A stretch of 28,986 bases of DNA from a virus: positions 1 to 28,986 of IMG/VR virus record IMGVR_UViG_3300030412_000446; one strand, 5' to 3'. The notes beneath the pieces were generated by a model. The model ran no database searches. It saw only the letters and a program-made list of their open reading frames with translations, and was not told where the DNA came from. Positions 12,944-20,988 of this stretch are shown piece after piece; the stretch's first letter is position 1; every line of letters starts with the position of its first letter. Both the position numbers and the translations under genes were made by a program.

Positions 12944-12974
12944 GGGTTTACGATTTAATCGTAAGCCCTTTTTT
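12944..12974 (+). terminator. Intrinsic terminator after the tRNA fragment
   Basis: GGGTTTACGA (12944-12953) pairs with TCGTAAGCCC (12959-12968; one G-U pair) and six T follow. It can end PL transcription after the integrase, and on integration it would follow the restored tRNA-Asn gene. It may have been captured with the tRNA. Confidence 0.85.
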
Positions 12975-13038
12975 ATTGCTTGGGGAAAATAGCGGGGAAA
13001 ATAAAAGCAGTTATTTGCACTAACGCTGATATGGAATG

Positions 13039-13067
13039 TTAAACATTCAATTAAGTAATGGTATTAT
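13039..13067 (+). promoter_or_regulatory. Possible promoter of the SGNH hydrolase gene
   Basis: TTAAAC (13039-13044) and TATTAT (13062-13067) are separated by 17 bp in an AT-rich stretch, 38 bp before the ATG at 13106. The -35 is weak. An independent promoter fits a gene expressed from the prophage and lying beyond a terminator. Confidence 0.45.
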
Positions 13068-13105
13068 TATAGCTTAGTGATTTTTTTTGAAACGGATGTC
13101 GAAAC

Positions 13106-13807
13106 ATGATCAATAAAAGAAACATGCTTGTGCCAGTTGTAGCCATGTCATTTTTATATGGAGCCGCGTTTGCCCAATACCATATATTCCCATTTAACCA
13201 GTTAAGCATCCTTAAGGATATGGTGGCACCAAGCAAGCCCCTTCCCGCTTTCTCTGCCCACTACCTGCACAGAAAGAGCTTTTTTGAACACTTCTCAAGC
13301 AAGGTAGATATTGTGTTTTTAGGAGATAGCCTGACTAATGATGCAGAATGGGCGCAGATGCTGCCCAATATAAGCCTTGCCAATCACGGGATAAGCGGTG
13401 ATTCAACTACAGGCGGAATCAATAGGCTAAAAGCGACCATAGACACCAAGCCATCGAAAGTGTTTGTGATGTTTGGAATAAACGATTTTAGATACGGCGC
13501 AAGTGTTGATAGCGTTTTCAATAACTACCAAATAATCGTCCATGAATTGTTAAAAAACAACATATCTGTCTACATTCAATCTACGCTTATTGGTGGTGAG
13601 CAAAGGGTAAAGAGGAATATTAAAGTTAGGGAGTTGAATAAGCGGTTACAATCGTTTTCCACAGAAAACGAGTCCACCACATATATCAACTTAAATGAAA
13701 GAATGAGTGTTGATGGCGTGCTTAACCCTCTTTTCACAAGTGACGGAACGCACCTAAACGCAAAAGGGTATCAGCAGTGGAAAGATGTTATTTACGCTTA
13801 TTTATGA
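13106..13807 (+). CDS. SGNH/GDSL hydrolase (lysogenic-conversion candidate)
   Basis: The 233-residue protein has an N-terminal signal or anchor (MLVPVVAMSFLYGAAFA) and the SGNH blocks in order: GDSLT with nucleophile Ser75, Gly95 in HGISGDS, Asn126 in FGINDFR, and Asp213/His216 in DGTHLNAKGY. Such enzymes are esterases or acetyl transfer/removal enzymes acting on lipids, polysaccharides or peptidoglycan, here probably in the envelope or periplasm. It is opposite in strand to the late genes and next to attP, the standard place for a moron gene that changes the lysogen's surface. Convergent overlap with the DUF5675 gene is six bases. Substrate unknown. Confidence 0.87.
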   Translation: MINKRNMLVPVVAMSFLYGAAFAQYHIFPFNQLSILKDMVAPSKPLPAFSAHYLHRKSFFEHFSSKVDIVFLGDSLTNDAEWAQMLPNISLANHGISGDSTTGGINRLKATIDTKPSKVFVMFGINDFRYGASVDSVFNNYQIIVHELLKNNISVYIQSTLIGGEQRVKRNIKVRELNKRLQSFSTENESTTYINLNERMSVDGVLNPLFTSDGTHLNAKGYQQWKDVIYAYL

Positions 13808-14263
13808 GCCAGCACGATCACTATCAATAAACTCAATCATCAAATCATCAGACCAAGCCGCTGCAATCACTTTACTATAAAGCAATTTGTAAGCATTCAC
13901 GCTAGACTGAATCGACATATCACCTTTGCTGGTTTGACAGCCCGAACCAACCAAAAGGCAACCGGCCGTATCATCATCAGTATTGCCGATGTGAATAAGA
14001 ATATAATCAAAGCCTGGCACATTTAGAATATGTAACATGCCCTGATGGAATGCAGCGCCGAATTTATTCAGATACCGACCATGAAACCCACCGACACGAC
14101 GAACGCCGACATTATACGTTCCAGAAGGAATCCTCTTTTCACTGGCTTTCTTAAAGTCACGGTATTCATCTTCACAGCCGAAGCATTCAAACTGGCCATC
14201 AATGCTAATCATGCTAATTGTCGTGTCATTATCTGACGTGAAGCGGTTGACTGTTATTTTCAT
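13802..14263 (-). CDS. DUF5675 family protein
   Basis: The 153-residue protein carries the family pattern ...KRIPSGTYNV, LNKFGAAFHQGMLHILNVPG, then His91-Ile-Gly-Asn94 followed by TAGC with Gly101-Cys102. The HIGN...T.GC motif resembles the active-site His and Cys arrangement of L,D-transpeptidase-like proteins, so a role in cell-wall modification or lysis is possible; this is inference. It overlaps the previous gene (ATGA). As no classical endolysin is in this window, this family member is worth noting. It is the last gene of the late operon before attP. Confidence 0.82.
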   Translation of the reverse strand: MKITVNRFTSDNDTTISMISIDGQFECFGCEDEYRDFKKASEKRIPSGTYNVGVRRVGGFHGRYLNKFGAAFHQGMLHILNVPGFDYILIHIGNTDDDTAGCLLVGSGCQTSKGDMSIQSSVNAYKLLYSKVIAAAWSDDLMIEFIDSDRAGS

Positions 14264-14697
14264 TTCTCAGCCGCCTGAACAATCGCGCGTATATCTTCAA
14301 TACAATAATTAATGGTTTCTTTATCATCAAACATAGACGACAAGCTATTTAAAACCGTTGTCACGCTGCCAGAATTTAACTGATTATCCCAGCGCTGCAA
14401 GCAGCCCAGCATTTGAGCGCGACTGGTCCTATCAAATAAGCTTGGCTCTGGCTCTGGTTCTGGTTCAATCGGATCGCTCGCATCAACTTGTGCGATGATA
14501 ATTTGACCGCCCGGCTGCGCTTGCGAGACTTCAAAATCATACCGCTCAAACTCGCCAATTTCCGGCGCGCGGCCTAGTCGCTGCTGTGCGGCCTCGTAGC
14601 TTTCAATATCTTGATACGTTGCAATGATTTCAGCATTAGCTGATGTAATAAGTGCCGACAAGAAGGCGGCGAATAGTATCAATATCTGTTTTCTCAT
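14260..14697 (-). CDS. Exported protein with Pro-Glu repeat
   Basis: The 145-residue protein has a classical signal peptide (MRKQILILFAAFLSALITSA, likely cut after ...SANA), then a helical domain, a short EPEPEPEPS spacer, and a C-terminal part with two cysteines (GCLQRWDNQ and NYCIEDIRA). ATG 14697 follows AGGA by eight bases. The architecture (signal, helix, Pro-rich linker) would suit a periplasmic spanin-like or lysis accessory protein, but no partner is certain. Unrecognised by family. Confidence 0.68.
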   Translation of the reverse strand: MRKQILILFAAFLSALITSANAEIIATYQDIESYEAAQQRLGRAPEIGEFERYDFEVSQAQPGGQIIIAQVDASDPIEPEPEPEPSLFDRTSRAQMLGCLQRWDNQLNSGSVTTVLNSLSSMFDDKETINYCIEDIRAIVQAAEK

Positions 14698-14863
14698 TTC
14701 TAAATCCTATGGCATAGCCGTTTCTTGATTTAATCCGCACTCTTTCAAGCGATTCTTTTTTCCTAGCCTCAAGCCATTTATTTTGCTTGACGCGTTGCTG
14801 TTGTATTTCTTCTGCTGTTCTCTTTGCGCCAGTCCATGGTAATGGCACTGTGTCGCGATTCAT
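14636..14863 (-). CDS. Small charged helical protein
   Basis: ATG 14863 overlaps the DUF1353 stop (ATGA) and gives 75 residues; the longer open frame upstream lies inside DUF1353. The central part is strongly charged and helical (TAEEIQQQRVKQNKWLEARK, then KESLERVRIKSRN). Its last 62 bases overlap the start of the exported protein in another frame, as in nested lysis genes, so the end may be less constrained. Either a real coupled gene or a short reading frame; no family recognised. Confidence 0.5.
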   Translation of the reverse strand: MNRDTVPLPWTGAKRTAEEIQQQRVKQNKWLEARKKESLERVRIKSRNGYAIGFRNEKTDIDTIRRLLVGTYYIS

Positions 14864-15378
14864 CAGCTTTGCTCGATGTAGTGTGTGTTGCCTAGCTCGT
14901 GAGCGCGCGGGTTGAAATACCGCCAACCGCCAGTCCTGACACCCCAATAAGCTAGTTTTCGCTTGTCGTATCGCATGCCATCCTGCTCCATGACATCGTG
15001 AAAAAGCTGGTCGACATAAGAGCGAGTCAGCCAATGTCCAAGGCGCTGGATAGCGTAGAGCAAGTCATGAATAAGGGCTGCTCGCTCAATGTCTTTGTCA
15101 TCGCGTGGGATATACCACCAGACAATCCAAGGCACGCTTGCTTTGTCGTAAATAAAACCGGCTTTAATGACGTATGTTTTGCCGTCAGGTGTGCCAAAGC
15201 GAAAATCTGACAACAATAAGAAGTTGTCATCTGGTAAATGCCGCGTATCAACTAAATCTGGTAGCCACCATTTACCGATAAATTCAGGTGGTCGAATGAT
15301 TTCTTGTATAAAAACCTTGTCATTGGCTGCATTCAAAAATAATTCAGCAGCTAATGGTTTAATCTTTGCCGCGCTCAT
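14863..15378 (-). CDS. DUF1353 family protein
   Basis: The 171-residue protein contains the typical DUF1353 elements: a strand-rich N-terminus ending FGTPDGKTYVIKAGFIYDKAS, SVPWIVWWYIPR, then RAALIHDLLYAIQRL and the DQLFHDVMEQDGM-type helix. The conserved HD.LY and ASVP motifs are present. The family is common in tailed phages near tail or lysis genes; the HD pair suggests metal or hydrolase-like chemistry, but function is not established. It is coupled to genes on both sides by ATGA overlaps. Confidence 0.85.
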   Translation of the reverse strand: MSAAKIKPLAAELFLNAANDKVFIQEIIRPPEFIGKWWLPDLVDTRHLPDDNFLLLSDFRFGTPDGKTYVIKAGFIYDKASVPWIVWWYIPRDDKDIERAALIHDLLYAIQRLGHWLTRSYVDQLFHDVMEQDGMRYDKRKLAYWGVRTGGWRYFNPRAHELGNTHYIEQS

Positions 15379-15590
15379 GACTTATCGCACCCTGTAACCT
15401 TTATATCGCCGTGAAGCACTTCCCTCAGTGCCTCATCACCATCAATAAGGATATTTCCGTGCTCATCAACCTTGAAATGCTCAATAATTCCCTTTTCGGT
15501 ATCGGCATAAGTGACTCGCTTCACTTCAGAGCCATTCAAATAGAACTTTCTATCGAGCCCGCGACCATCTTCTGGCGTATGAATAGTCAT
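15375..15590 (-). CDS. Small acidic protein
   Basis: The 71-residue protein starts at ATG 15590, overlapping the preceding lipoprotein stop, and overlaps the DUF1353 start. Sequence features: RKFYLNGSEVKRVTYADTEK, then FKVDEHGNILIDGDEALREV, a beta-rich domain. The order with a lipoprotein and DUF1353 suggests a shared late module. No family recognised. Confidence 0.6.
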   Translation of the reverse strand: MTIHTPEDGRGLDRKFYLNGSEVKRVTYADTEKGIIEHFKVDEHGNILIDGDEALREVLHGDIKVTGCDKS

Positions 15591-15715
15591 AACCCAGCCG
15601 CCGTATCTGTAATAACTTCCTTGTGCGCATCAATCATCACGTCACCATCACTAGTGACATTGATAGTTGTGCAAGCTGTGAGCGAGAGCATTAATAATAG
15701 TGCTGTCTTTTTCAT
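15587..15715 (-). CDS. Very small lipoprotein (Rz1-like candidate)
   Basis: The 42-residue frame begins MKKTALLLMLSLTACTTINV. It has a lipoprotein signal peptide with lipobox Leu-Thr-Ala-Cys (Cys15), leaving a mature peptide of about 28 residues. The stop overlaps the next ATG (ATGA). It sits directly after a terminator, with a weak GGGTG ribosome site. Outer-membrane lipoproteins of this size in phages are typically o-spanins (Rz1) or exclusion proteins; no inner-membrane partner lies immediately upstream. The lipobox is clear, the function is inferred. Confidence 0.65.
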   Translation of the reverse strand: MKKTALLLMLSLTACTTINVTSDGDVMIDAHKEVITDTAAGL

Positions 15716-15728
15716 AAATGACACCCAT

Positions 15729-15752
15729 AAAAAAACCCCAATTAAGGGGTTT
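15729..15752 (-). terminator. Intrinsic terminator between tail and lipoprotein genes
   Basis: Minus strand: AAACCCC, six-base loop, GGGGTTT and a further T run, then ATGGG. It lies between the 15775-16761 gene and the lipoprotein gene, inside the late operon. Confidence 0.8.
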
Positions 15753-15774
15753 GTTGTTTGAATTTGTTTACTGC

Positions 15775-16761
15775 TTAGGCGAACAAAGCGCCATCCATAG
15801 CGGTGGATTGATAGAGCGCGGTTGCGTTATTGTTGGTTTGTGGCGTGTCAATGGTATAGAGCAATGAACCAAGAGAACCGCTCGTTGCGTCACTGCCTGT
15901 CATCGTCAATGTATGTTCATAAATCATACATTTAGGCGTGCCAGTTGACCGGCCGAATAAATACAATCTATTGCTAGTGATACCGAACGCATCGAGATTG
16001 CCACCAATGGCCGCGTTAATGGTTGATGTAGATAATGAATAGGTTGCTATCTTCGTGCCTAGATTATTGAACACTTTGAATTGGTAATTGGTGTATCCAC
16101 TATCTGGGTCACAAAAAGCAATGACATCTTTGGCCGCTGCGCTCAATCCTTGATAGCTGATATTCTCGTAGGTTTCAGATCCTAACAGCGTGCCGGTCAT
16201 ATCAGATAGCGCCATGCGATCATCTGATACCGCGTGAGAATAAGTAAAGCCTATCGCCGTGTCATTCGCTACATGCGTTTGTGCGCCCATAAATACAATT
16301 GGCAGTGCAAAGTCATCGACATACGTGCCGTCTAATAAATATCGGTAAATCTCAAATACATCATCTTGCACAATAATATGTGTGCTATTCGTCGCAACTA
16401 ATGCTTGCGACAATCCCGTTGAGATATGATTTGATGCATTCTTGAACACATCCTCACCCAGCAAATCGCCGCCGTAAATATCATCACCATGAATACCCAG
16501 AAAGCCACGACCGCCCGCCTGACCCTCAAGAACTGGTGCGCTGCCGTCAGGGCTATACTTATAAACAGGATTGCCCGTTAAGCCGCCGCCATAGTGTCTA
16601 ACATAAAGGTACTCTGTTAAATCAGTTGGTAACTCTGAGCCTATCTCGGCAACACCCGAACTACCCGGAATGGCCGCGCGTAATTTGGGTGCTTTCAATC
16701 GCTTTCTTTTATCAATGCGAATCAAGCTGTTTAGATGCCTTACAAATTCTTTATCTGCCAT
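15775..16761 (-). CDS. Tail-tip or fibre-like structural protein
   Basis: The 328-residue protein has a basic N-terminal region (RHLNSLIRIDKRKRLKAPKL) and then repeated short beta-strand segments (LATNSTHIIVQDDVFEIYRY, and later IGGNLDAFGITSNRLYLFGR) like blades of a propeller or a beta-helix. It is the last large gene of the tail region, three genes after the tape measure, where siphoviruses encode host-recognition proteins. It ends next to an intrinsic terminator. I assign it as a tail-tip structural component by position and fold; no family signature. Confidence 0.55.
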   Translation of the reverse strand: MADKEFVRHLNSLIRIDKRKRLKAPKLRAAIPGSSGVAEIGSELPTDLTEYLYVRHYGGGLTGNPVYKYSPDGSAPVLEGQAGGRGFLGIHGDDIYGGDLLGEDVFKNASNHISTGLSQALVATNSTHIIVQDDVFEIYRYLLDGTYVDDFALPIVFMGAQTHVANDTAIGFTYSHAVSDDRMALSDMTGTLLGSETYENISYQGLSAAAKDVIAFCDPDSGYTNYQFKVFNNLGTKIATYSLSTSTINAAIGGNLDAFGITSNRLYLFGRSTGTPKCMIYEHTLTMTGSDATSGSLGSLLYTIDTPQTNNNATALYQSTAMDGALFA

Positions 16762-16762
16762 T

Positions 16763-18415
16763 TTATGACACCGTTATTGTTAATGTTTCATTGGGAATAT
16801 CAAACTCATAAGCTTGCGTTTTATCTGCCTCGATATGATCGATTGCTTCTTGATCAATATCAGGCGTGACGACTTTAAAGCGTACTGGATAGATTTGATC
16901 TTCTGTTGGTGAGCCAACCGACACCGAATAATTACCTGTGAACCCTTCCCAATCTTCGTCAAAATTGGCCACCGTGTCATCATTACCTATGCGCGAAGGT
17001 AATGCGGTTGTGCTTGCGGGTGCGCTAATGGCTGGATCTGTTCCCGGTGCGGCAGGTGGCGCGATCGTATCATCGGTTACCGCCGCCTCGCCGCCGTTGA
17101 GCGAGATAGCCACTTTCACTTCTGTTGTCGCACTGCCTGAATCCAAGTCCATTAAATGCTTAAGCTTGAATACCTTGCCTGTGCCATCAATACCGCCAGA
17201 ATTTAAACGCACAGTATGAAAGCGTTCAAGCAATGGGTTTAATTCAATATCAGCCCACACATAATTGCCGCGATGTGCTGATAAAATCTCTGTTCTTGCT
17301 CTGGCTATTAATGTCTCGATGTCATTATCTGAAATCGTGCGGTCATATTTGTCTTGCACAATATCGCCAATCGCATCCGTTCTGCCTGTTGGCGTGTCGA
17401 TGCCGTCCAGCCAACCTTCTGAATCGGTTTCCGTCTCATTGCTTGCTTGCTCTTCAAAAGCTATCGTGCCAAGCCATGTCACGGATTGTGGCGCAGTCAC
17501 GGTCAATGTGTAGTTTTCTGTCACTTGCTGTGACCATCGTTTGACTGCTGAAAACTCAGCCGTCATCACCAACGTTTCTTGTTTTTCGTCGCTGATAACC
17601 CAGTTGGCTATCGTGCCACACACAGCCGCTTTTGATTTTGGCACCGCCCCAAACAGTATAGGATGAACAACCGACCACCCCGCGCTATCTGCCGCCGTTG
17701 TGATCATATCGCGTGTCGGCAAATCATGAGACTGTGCAAAATAGGGACAAAACGCAAGATTAGCCCAACTAAAATCATGACTTCGATGTTTTAACCGATC
17801 AAAGCGATAGTTGTAATTGATTGTAAATTGATTAAATAGCTGTCTACGCGGCGCAATTGAATAATTAATTGAGCCGTCAATAATGTCACTCGAATCATAG
17901 CTATAATCTGGCGTGACTTTTGCCGCCCAGTCGACCAGTGTGCCGGTCGTGCCGTCTTTGTTAAAGTCGTATGCTTGCGGGTGAGTTTTTAATAAATCCT
18001 CAAGATATAGCCAACCATCTTCGTACTCACCAAAAACCGCTTCCGACCACCGTGCATCTGTCATCACGGCATCAATAGCCGTTTGCGTCATCGCTTCAAA
18101 TTGGCCTTGCATATTATCGGTACAATCAAAGTTAACCAGGCGCGTAGTCGGGTTGTAAAACGCATCATCCACAACACCCGTAAACACTCGGTTCTGGGTT
18201 AAGGTTGAACCGGCAGAATTAAGCGTTTTAAAATCAATTGTCACAGCTTGATTAAGCCAATCGCCCGCGCTCACCGTACCACTGTCTGGTGCAATTCTAA
18301 ATGTTGCGATCCGCGCTGTGGATTCTTCCGCTTCTACAGTAATTTGCCCTGTGACTTTGTCAGATATATCAACGCTGTTTAACGTGACAACAGGTTGCCA
18401 AATTAACGCCGTCAT
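16763..18415 (-). CDS. Tail hub/baseplate-like protein
   Basis: The 550-residue protein opens with WQPVVTLNSVDISDKVTGQI, a pattern like that of tail hub proteins (gp27/gp44-like), in which a first beta-barrel begins with a short ligand-like strand. A middle portion with many aromatic residues, a linker rich in Pro, Ala, Thr and Asp (TIAPPAAPGTDPAISAPAST) and a C-terminal acidic beta domain follow. It comes directly after the distal tail-like gene and shares an ATGA overlap with it. It is probably the central hub of the tail tip. Confidence 0.6.
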   Translation of the reverse strand: MTALIWQPVVTLNSVDISDKVTGQITVEAEESTARIATFRIAPDSGTVSAGDWLNQAVTIDFKTLNSAGSTLTQNRVFTGVVDDAFYNPTTRLVNFDCTDNMQGQFEAMTQTAIDAVMTDARWSEAVFGEYEDGWLYLEDLLKTHPQAYDFNKDGTTGTLVDWAAKVTPDYSYDSSDIIDGSINYSIAPRRQLFNQFTINYNYRFDRLKHRSHDFSWANLAFCPYFAQSHDLPTRDMITTAADSAGWSVVHPILFGAVPKSKAAVCGTIANWVISDEKQETLVMTAEFSAVKRWSQQVTENYTLTVTAPQSVTWLGTIAFEEQASNETETDSEGWLDGIDTPTGRTDAIGDIVQDKYDRTISDNDIETLIARARTEILSAHRGNYVWADIELNPLLERFHTVRLNSGGIDGTGKVFKLKHLMDLDSGSATTEVKVAISLNGGEAAVTDDTIAPPAAPGTDPAISAPASTTALPSRIGNDDTVANFDEDWEGFTGNYSVSVGSPTEDQIYPVRFKVVTPDIDQEAIDHIEADKTQAYEFDIPNETLTITVS

Positions 18416-18921
18416 ACTTGCTGACCTTCAAAATCCCAAGTGTGATTAGCTTGCCTGACTTGACCCGACTCGGTAGGCGGATCACACCAACAGCTAATCT
18501 CAGGCCAGTAAATCGCTTGATACGATGTTGCGCCTACCACTGTTGTTAATGTCGCCTCATCGGTTGACATCGTGACCGCCGTTGAAACCAACTTATTACC
18601 CACAACCGCGCGCCCCTCAACACCGTAATCACTACGCCGAGCCGCAGGCACATCAATCACATTTGACGCACTAGCAATCACGCGCTCTTTGATACATTTA
18701 ATCGTAATAGGTGAATCATAATCCAAGCCCTCAAGACCTGCGGGCGATATGCCGCTAGCTCTGATTGACGTGGATAATTTGCCGCTCCATGCTGTTTGCT
18801 GGATAAGCGTACCGTCTGACATTCTCAACCGTGAGCGAGACTGAACTGGCTCATACTCTTGGCTCAATTGCTCAGCGGCGCGAATCGGTATCTCTATCCC
18901 GCCAATTACTAATGTTCTCAT
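18412..18921 (-). CDS. Distal tail-like protein
   Basis: The 169-residue protein follows the tape measure gene with an ATGA overlap, and begins with a beta-strand (MRTLVIGGIEIPIRAAEQLS) then RLRMSDGTLIQQTAWSGKLS. It ends in a segment with two close Cys (ISCWCDPPTE) and an aromatic turn. Size and position (after the tape measure and before the hub) match the distal tail protein or minor tail protein M-type adaptor. Family not recognised, so function is positional. Confidence 0.58.
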   Translation of the reverse strand: MRTLVIGGIEIPIRAAEQLSQEYEPVQSRSRLRMSDGTLIQQTAWSGKLSTSIRASGISPAGLEGLDYDSPITIKCIKERVIASASNVIDVPAARRSDYGVEGRAVVGNKLVSTAVTMSTDEATLTTVVGATSYQAIYWPEISCWCDPPTESGQVRQANHTWDFEGQQV

Positions 18922-20666
18922 TGCTTGCCCCGTTTTCGAGATTCGGCTTGTATTTCAGCAGCGAATTGGCTGGCCGTAGTATCATCGCTGTATAACGTGT
19001 GCTCCCCGCCGCTTGGCAGTTGAACTACGACAGGTCGATAGTTTTGGGTTTGCGAAACCTTCTCTGAAGCAGAATTAGGGGCCACGTTATTACCAATAGA
19101 TATTGATTGAATCAATGGGTTAGCATTGAGTATGTCCTGCATAGCCTTATTACCAGCAAGTGCCTGCGCCCTCGCACCATCAAGGTCCACATTTATTTTT
19201 GATTCAACATTGGCAATGTTCTCTTGAGATATTTGCTCTGCAACACGTCTCAAACTGTCGCCCAGACCATCAAGCACAACACTGGACTGCGACCCTGATT
19301 CTTTCATCGCATCAAGCACATCAAATGCCGCTCTCAGCTTGTCAGTCGCCCCATCAATATCGCCTGTTTTAATGGCTTGCTGAGCTTGGATCTCTAAAAA
19401 ACCAACATCTATCGTGTTGGCTTTGCCCGCGTCAAACTTGGGCGTTTTAACATTGTTTAATCGCTTGTCAAATTCTGCCGTGATGCTTGACGACCTTTTC
19501 ACGGCATCACTCATAAGCTTGTCGAGTTCTTTTAATTTAGCCTCAACATCAACGACAGACTCACCCACGATCTTACTAGCATTCACAACCGGGCTTGCTA
19601 TTTTTTCAGCCGCAGCATTTGAGCTTGACGCTATCTTTTGTGGCGTTTCAGTCCATAGCTGCTCTATTTTAGAGAACGTATTTGATACGGAATCACCTGA
19701 ATCAGAAAAGCTATCTTTAATGATTTTCCCCGCTATCGAAAAATCACCCTTTGCAGCAGAAACCGCCGCAGCTGCAACCCCAGCAAAGCCCTTAGCAACA
19801 GTCTCTAAAACGCCATAAATTATAATGCCGCCCGTTGCTATCGATTTCAGAAATGTCTTAGTTCCTTCTAAAGCATTATTAAGGCTTTCGGTATTTTTAC
19901 TCCACGCCACGATTGATTTTGTCACATCAAGAAGAATTGGAATGGCAGGCTTCAACGCTTTAAGGAACGCCCCTTGCGCAGCAGATTTTAACCGCGTCAA
20001 ATTATCATTAGTTTCTTCTGCGGCGGCTGTCAGTTTGCCATCAAGCGTAATACCAAGCTCATCCGCTTCTTGAGACATTGCAGCTAATCCAGCCTTGCCA
20101 GCATTAAGCAAGGGGATCATCTTTGTGCCAGCTTTACCAAACAGCACTTGTGCTAAAGCTGATTTTTTAGCGCCATCTTCAAGCTGTGAAAACTGGTCCG
20201 CAACATCACCCATGACAGACTCGGTACTTCTTAACGTGCCATCAGTGTTCACAATACTGACGTTCAATGCTTTAAAAGCGTCCGCTTGTGTTTTTAAACC
20301 AGCACCAGCATCAAACATCGTTCTTTGAAAACGGGTAACACCTTTCACAACGGATTCAAACTCAGACCCTGTCAACTCTGCTTGGAAGCGTAGACGAGAC
20401 AAGCTTTCAACAGATAAACCTGTTGACTGTGACAATTTGGCCGTTCTATCTGCGAGATCTAAAGTTTGACGCGTTAAAACGGCTAGACTACCACTGACAG
20501 CAGCCAAGCCAATCGCACCCACTCTGCCAAGGCTTTTTAACGTATCAGATGTTTTAGACACCGCCCGGTCAAAACCAGACAGTTTGTTTTTTGCTGCATC
20601 TAAGTTACGGTTTAATTTTGAGCTATCCGCCTCTAACGGCACGACCAGCTTTTTTAAGTTAATCAT
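18918..20666 (-). CDS. Tape measure protein
   Basis: The 582-residue protein is helical with the classical opening LVVPLEADSSKLNRNLDAAK and KLSGFDRAVSKTSDTLKSLG, a glycine- and alanine-rich hydrophobic segment (GAIGLAAVSGSLAVL), then the DLADRTAKLSQSTGLSVESL motif typical of phage tape measures. Hydrophobic patches at about 265-300 fit DNA-channel passage. Using about 0.15 nm per residue, the tail would be roughly 85-90 nm, shorter than lambda's. It follows the G/GT-like genes and overlaps the GT stop by eight bases. Confidence 0.93.
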   Translation of the reverse strand: MINLKKLVVPLEADSSKLNRNLDAAKNKLSGFDRAVSKTSDTLKSLGRVGAIGLAAVSGSLAVLTRQTLDLADRTAKLSQSTGLSVESLSRLRFQAELTGSEFESVVKGVTRFQRTMFDAGAGLKTQADAFKALNVSIVNTDGTLRSTESVMGDVADQFSQLEDGAKKSALAQVLFGKAGTKMIPLLNAGKAGLAAMSQEADELGITLDGKLTAAAEETNDNLTRLKSAAQGAFLKALKPAIPILLDVTKSIVAWSKNTESLNNALEGTKTFLKSIATGGIIIYGVLETVAKGFAGVAAAAVSAAKGDFSIAGKIIKDSFSDSGDSVSNTFSKIEQLWTETPQKIASSSNAAAEKIASPVVNASKIVGESVVDVEAKLKELDKLMSDAVKRSSSITAEFDKRLNNVKTPKFDAGKANTIDVGFLEIQAQQAIKTGDIDGATDKLRAAFDVLDAMKESGSQSSVVLDGLGDSLRRVAEQISQENIANVESKINVDLDGARAQALAGNKAMQDILNANPLIQSISIGNNVAPNSASEKVSQTQNYRPVVVQLPSGGEHTLYSDDTTASQFAAEIQAESRKRGKQ

Positions 20667-20988
20667 CTTTCACCACCGCATATCTAGATAAAACGGAATG
20701 CAAAGCCATCCTTTTGCTTTGCTTTATTTCATCCGAACTTTTAAATTTAAAGAGAAAATCTTTTGCTTGGGCAGGTTGTGTTCCTTTGGCTTTTTTAAGA
20801 TTAGCCAATGTGGAACAAATCAACCCTGCGTGCAAGTTGTCACGCTCAGCACCGAAAGGCTCTAACTGGTAATAGATCATAGCCTCGTCGAGTAAAGAGC
20901 CAGGCATGGAATCCAATAGCCATATAGGTGTCCCCCACGCAATAGATAATCGCCACATGAAAAGGCGATAAGGATTACCCGCTAAGGC
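20659..20988 (-). CDS. T-like extension of the tail assembly chaperone (frameshift part)
   Basis: This frame is open from 20988, with the ATG at 20958 (99 residues from there). It contains WLLDSMPGSLLDEAMIYYQL followed by EPFG, the DUF4035/T-type motif of tail assembly chaperones. No ribosome site is evident before the ATG. The frame relates to the upstream G-like gene by a -1 shift and is open right up to a slippery site, so the product is best read as a 217-residue G-T fusion. In lambda the GT form recruits the tail tube to the tape measure. It overlaps the tape measure start. Confidence 0.85.
   Translation of the reverse strand, partial: ALAGNPYRLFMWRLSIAWGTPIWLLDSMPGSLLDEAMIYYQLEPFGAERDNLHAGLICSTLANLKKAKGTQPAQAKDFLFKFKSSDEIKQSKRMALHSVLSRYAVVKDD

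Larger units (their letters stand above)
12785..13006. repeat. Direct repeats flanking the att core (candidate integrase arm sites)
   Basis: GGGGAAAATA occurs at 12785-12794, 12838-12847, 12982-12991 and 12994-13003; three of the copies continue as AAATAAA. The first two are also followed by related ATTGATTT sequences, making diverged repeats 53 bp apart. A weaker copy (GCGGGGAATAAAG) is at the integrase stop. Two copies lie on each side of the core, as expected for integrase arm-type sites. Confidence 0.65.

Noticed and set aside
19414-19818. Plus-strand frame of 134 residues opposite the tape measure gene
   Set aside because: It is antisense to a well-supported helical tape measure gene, lacks a ribosome site and has the composition expected of a mirror frame.
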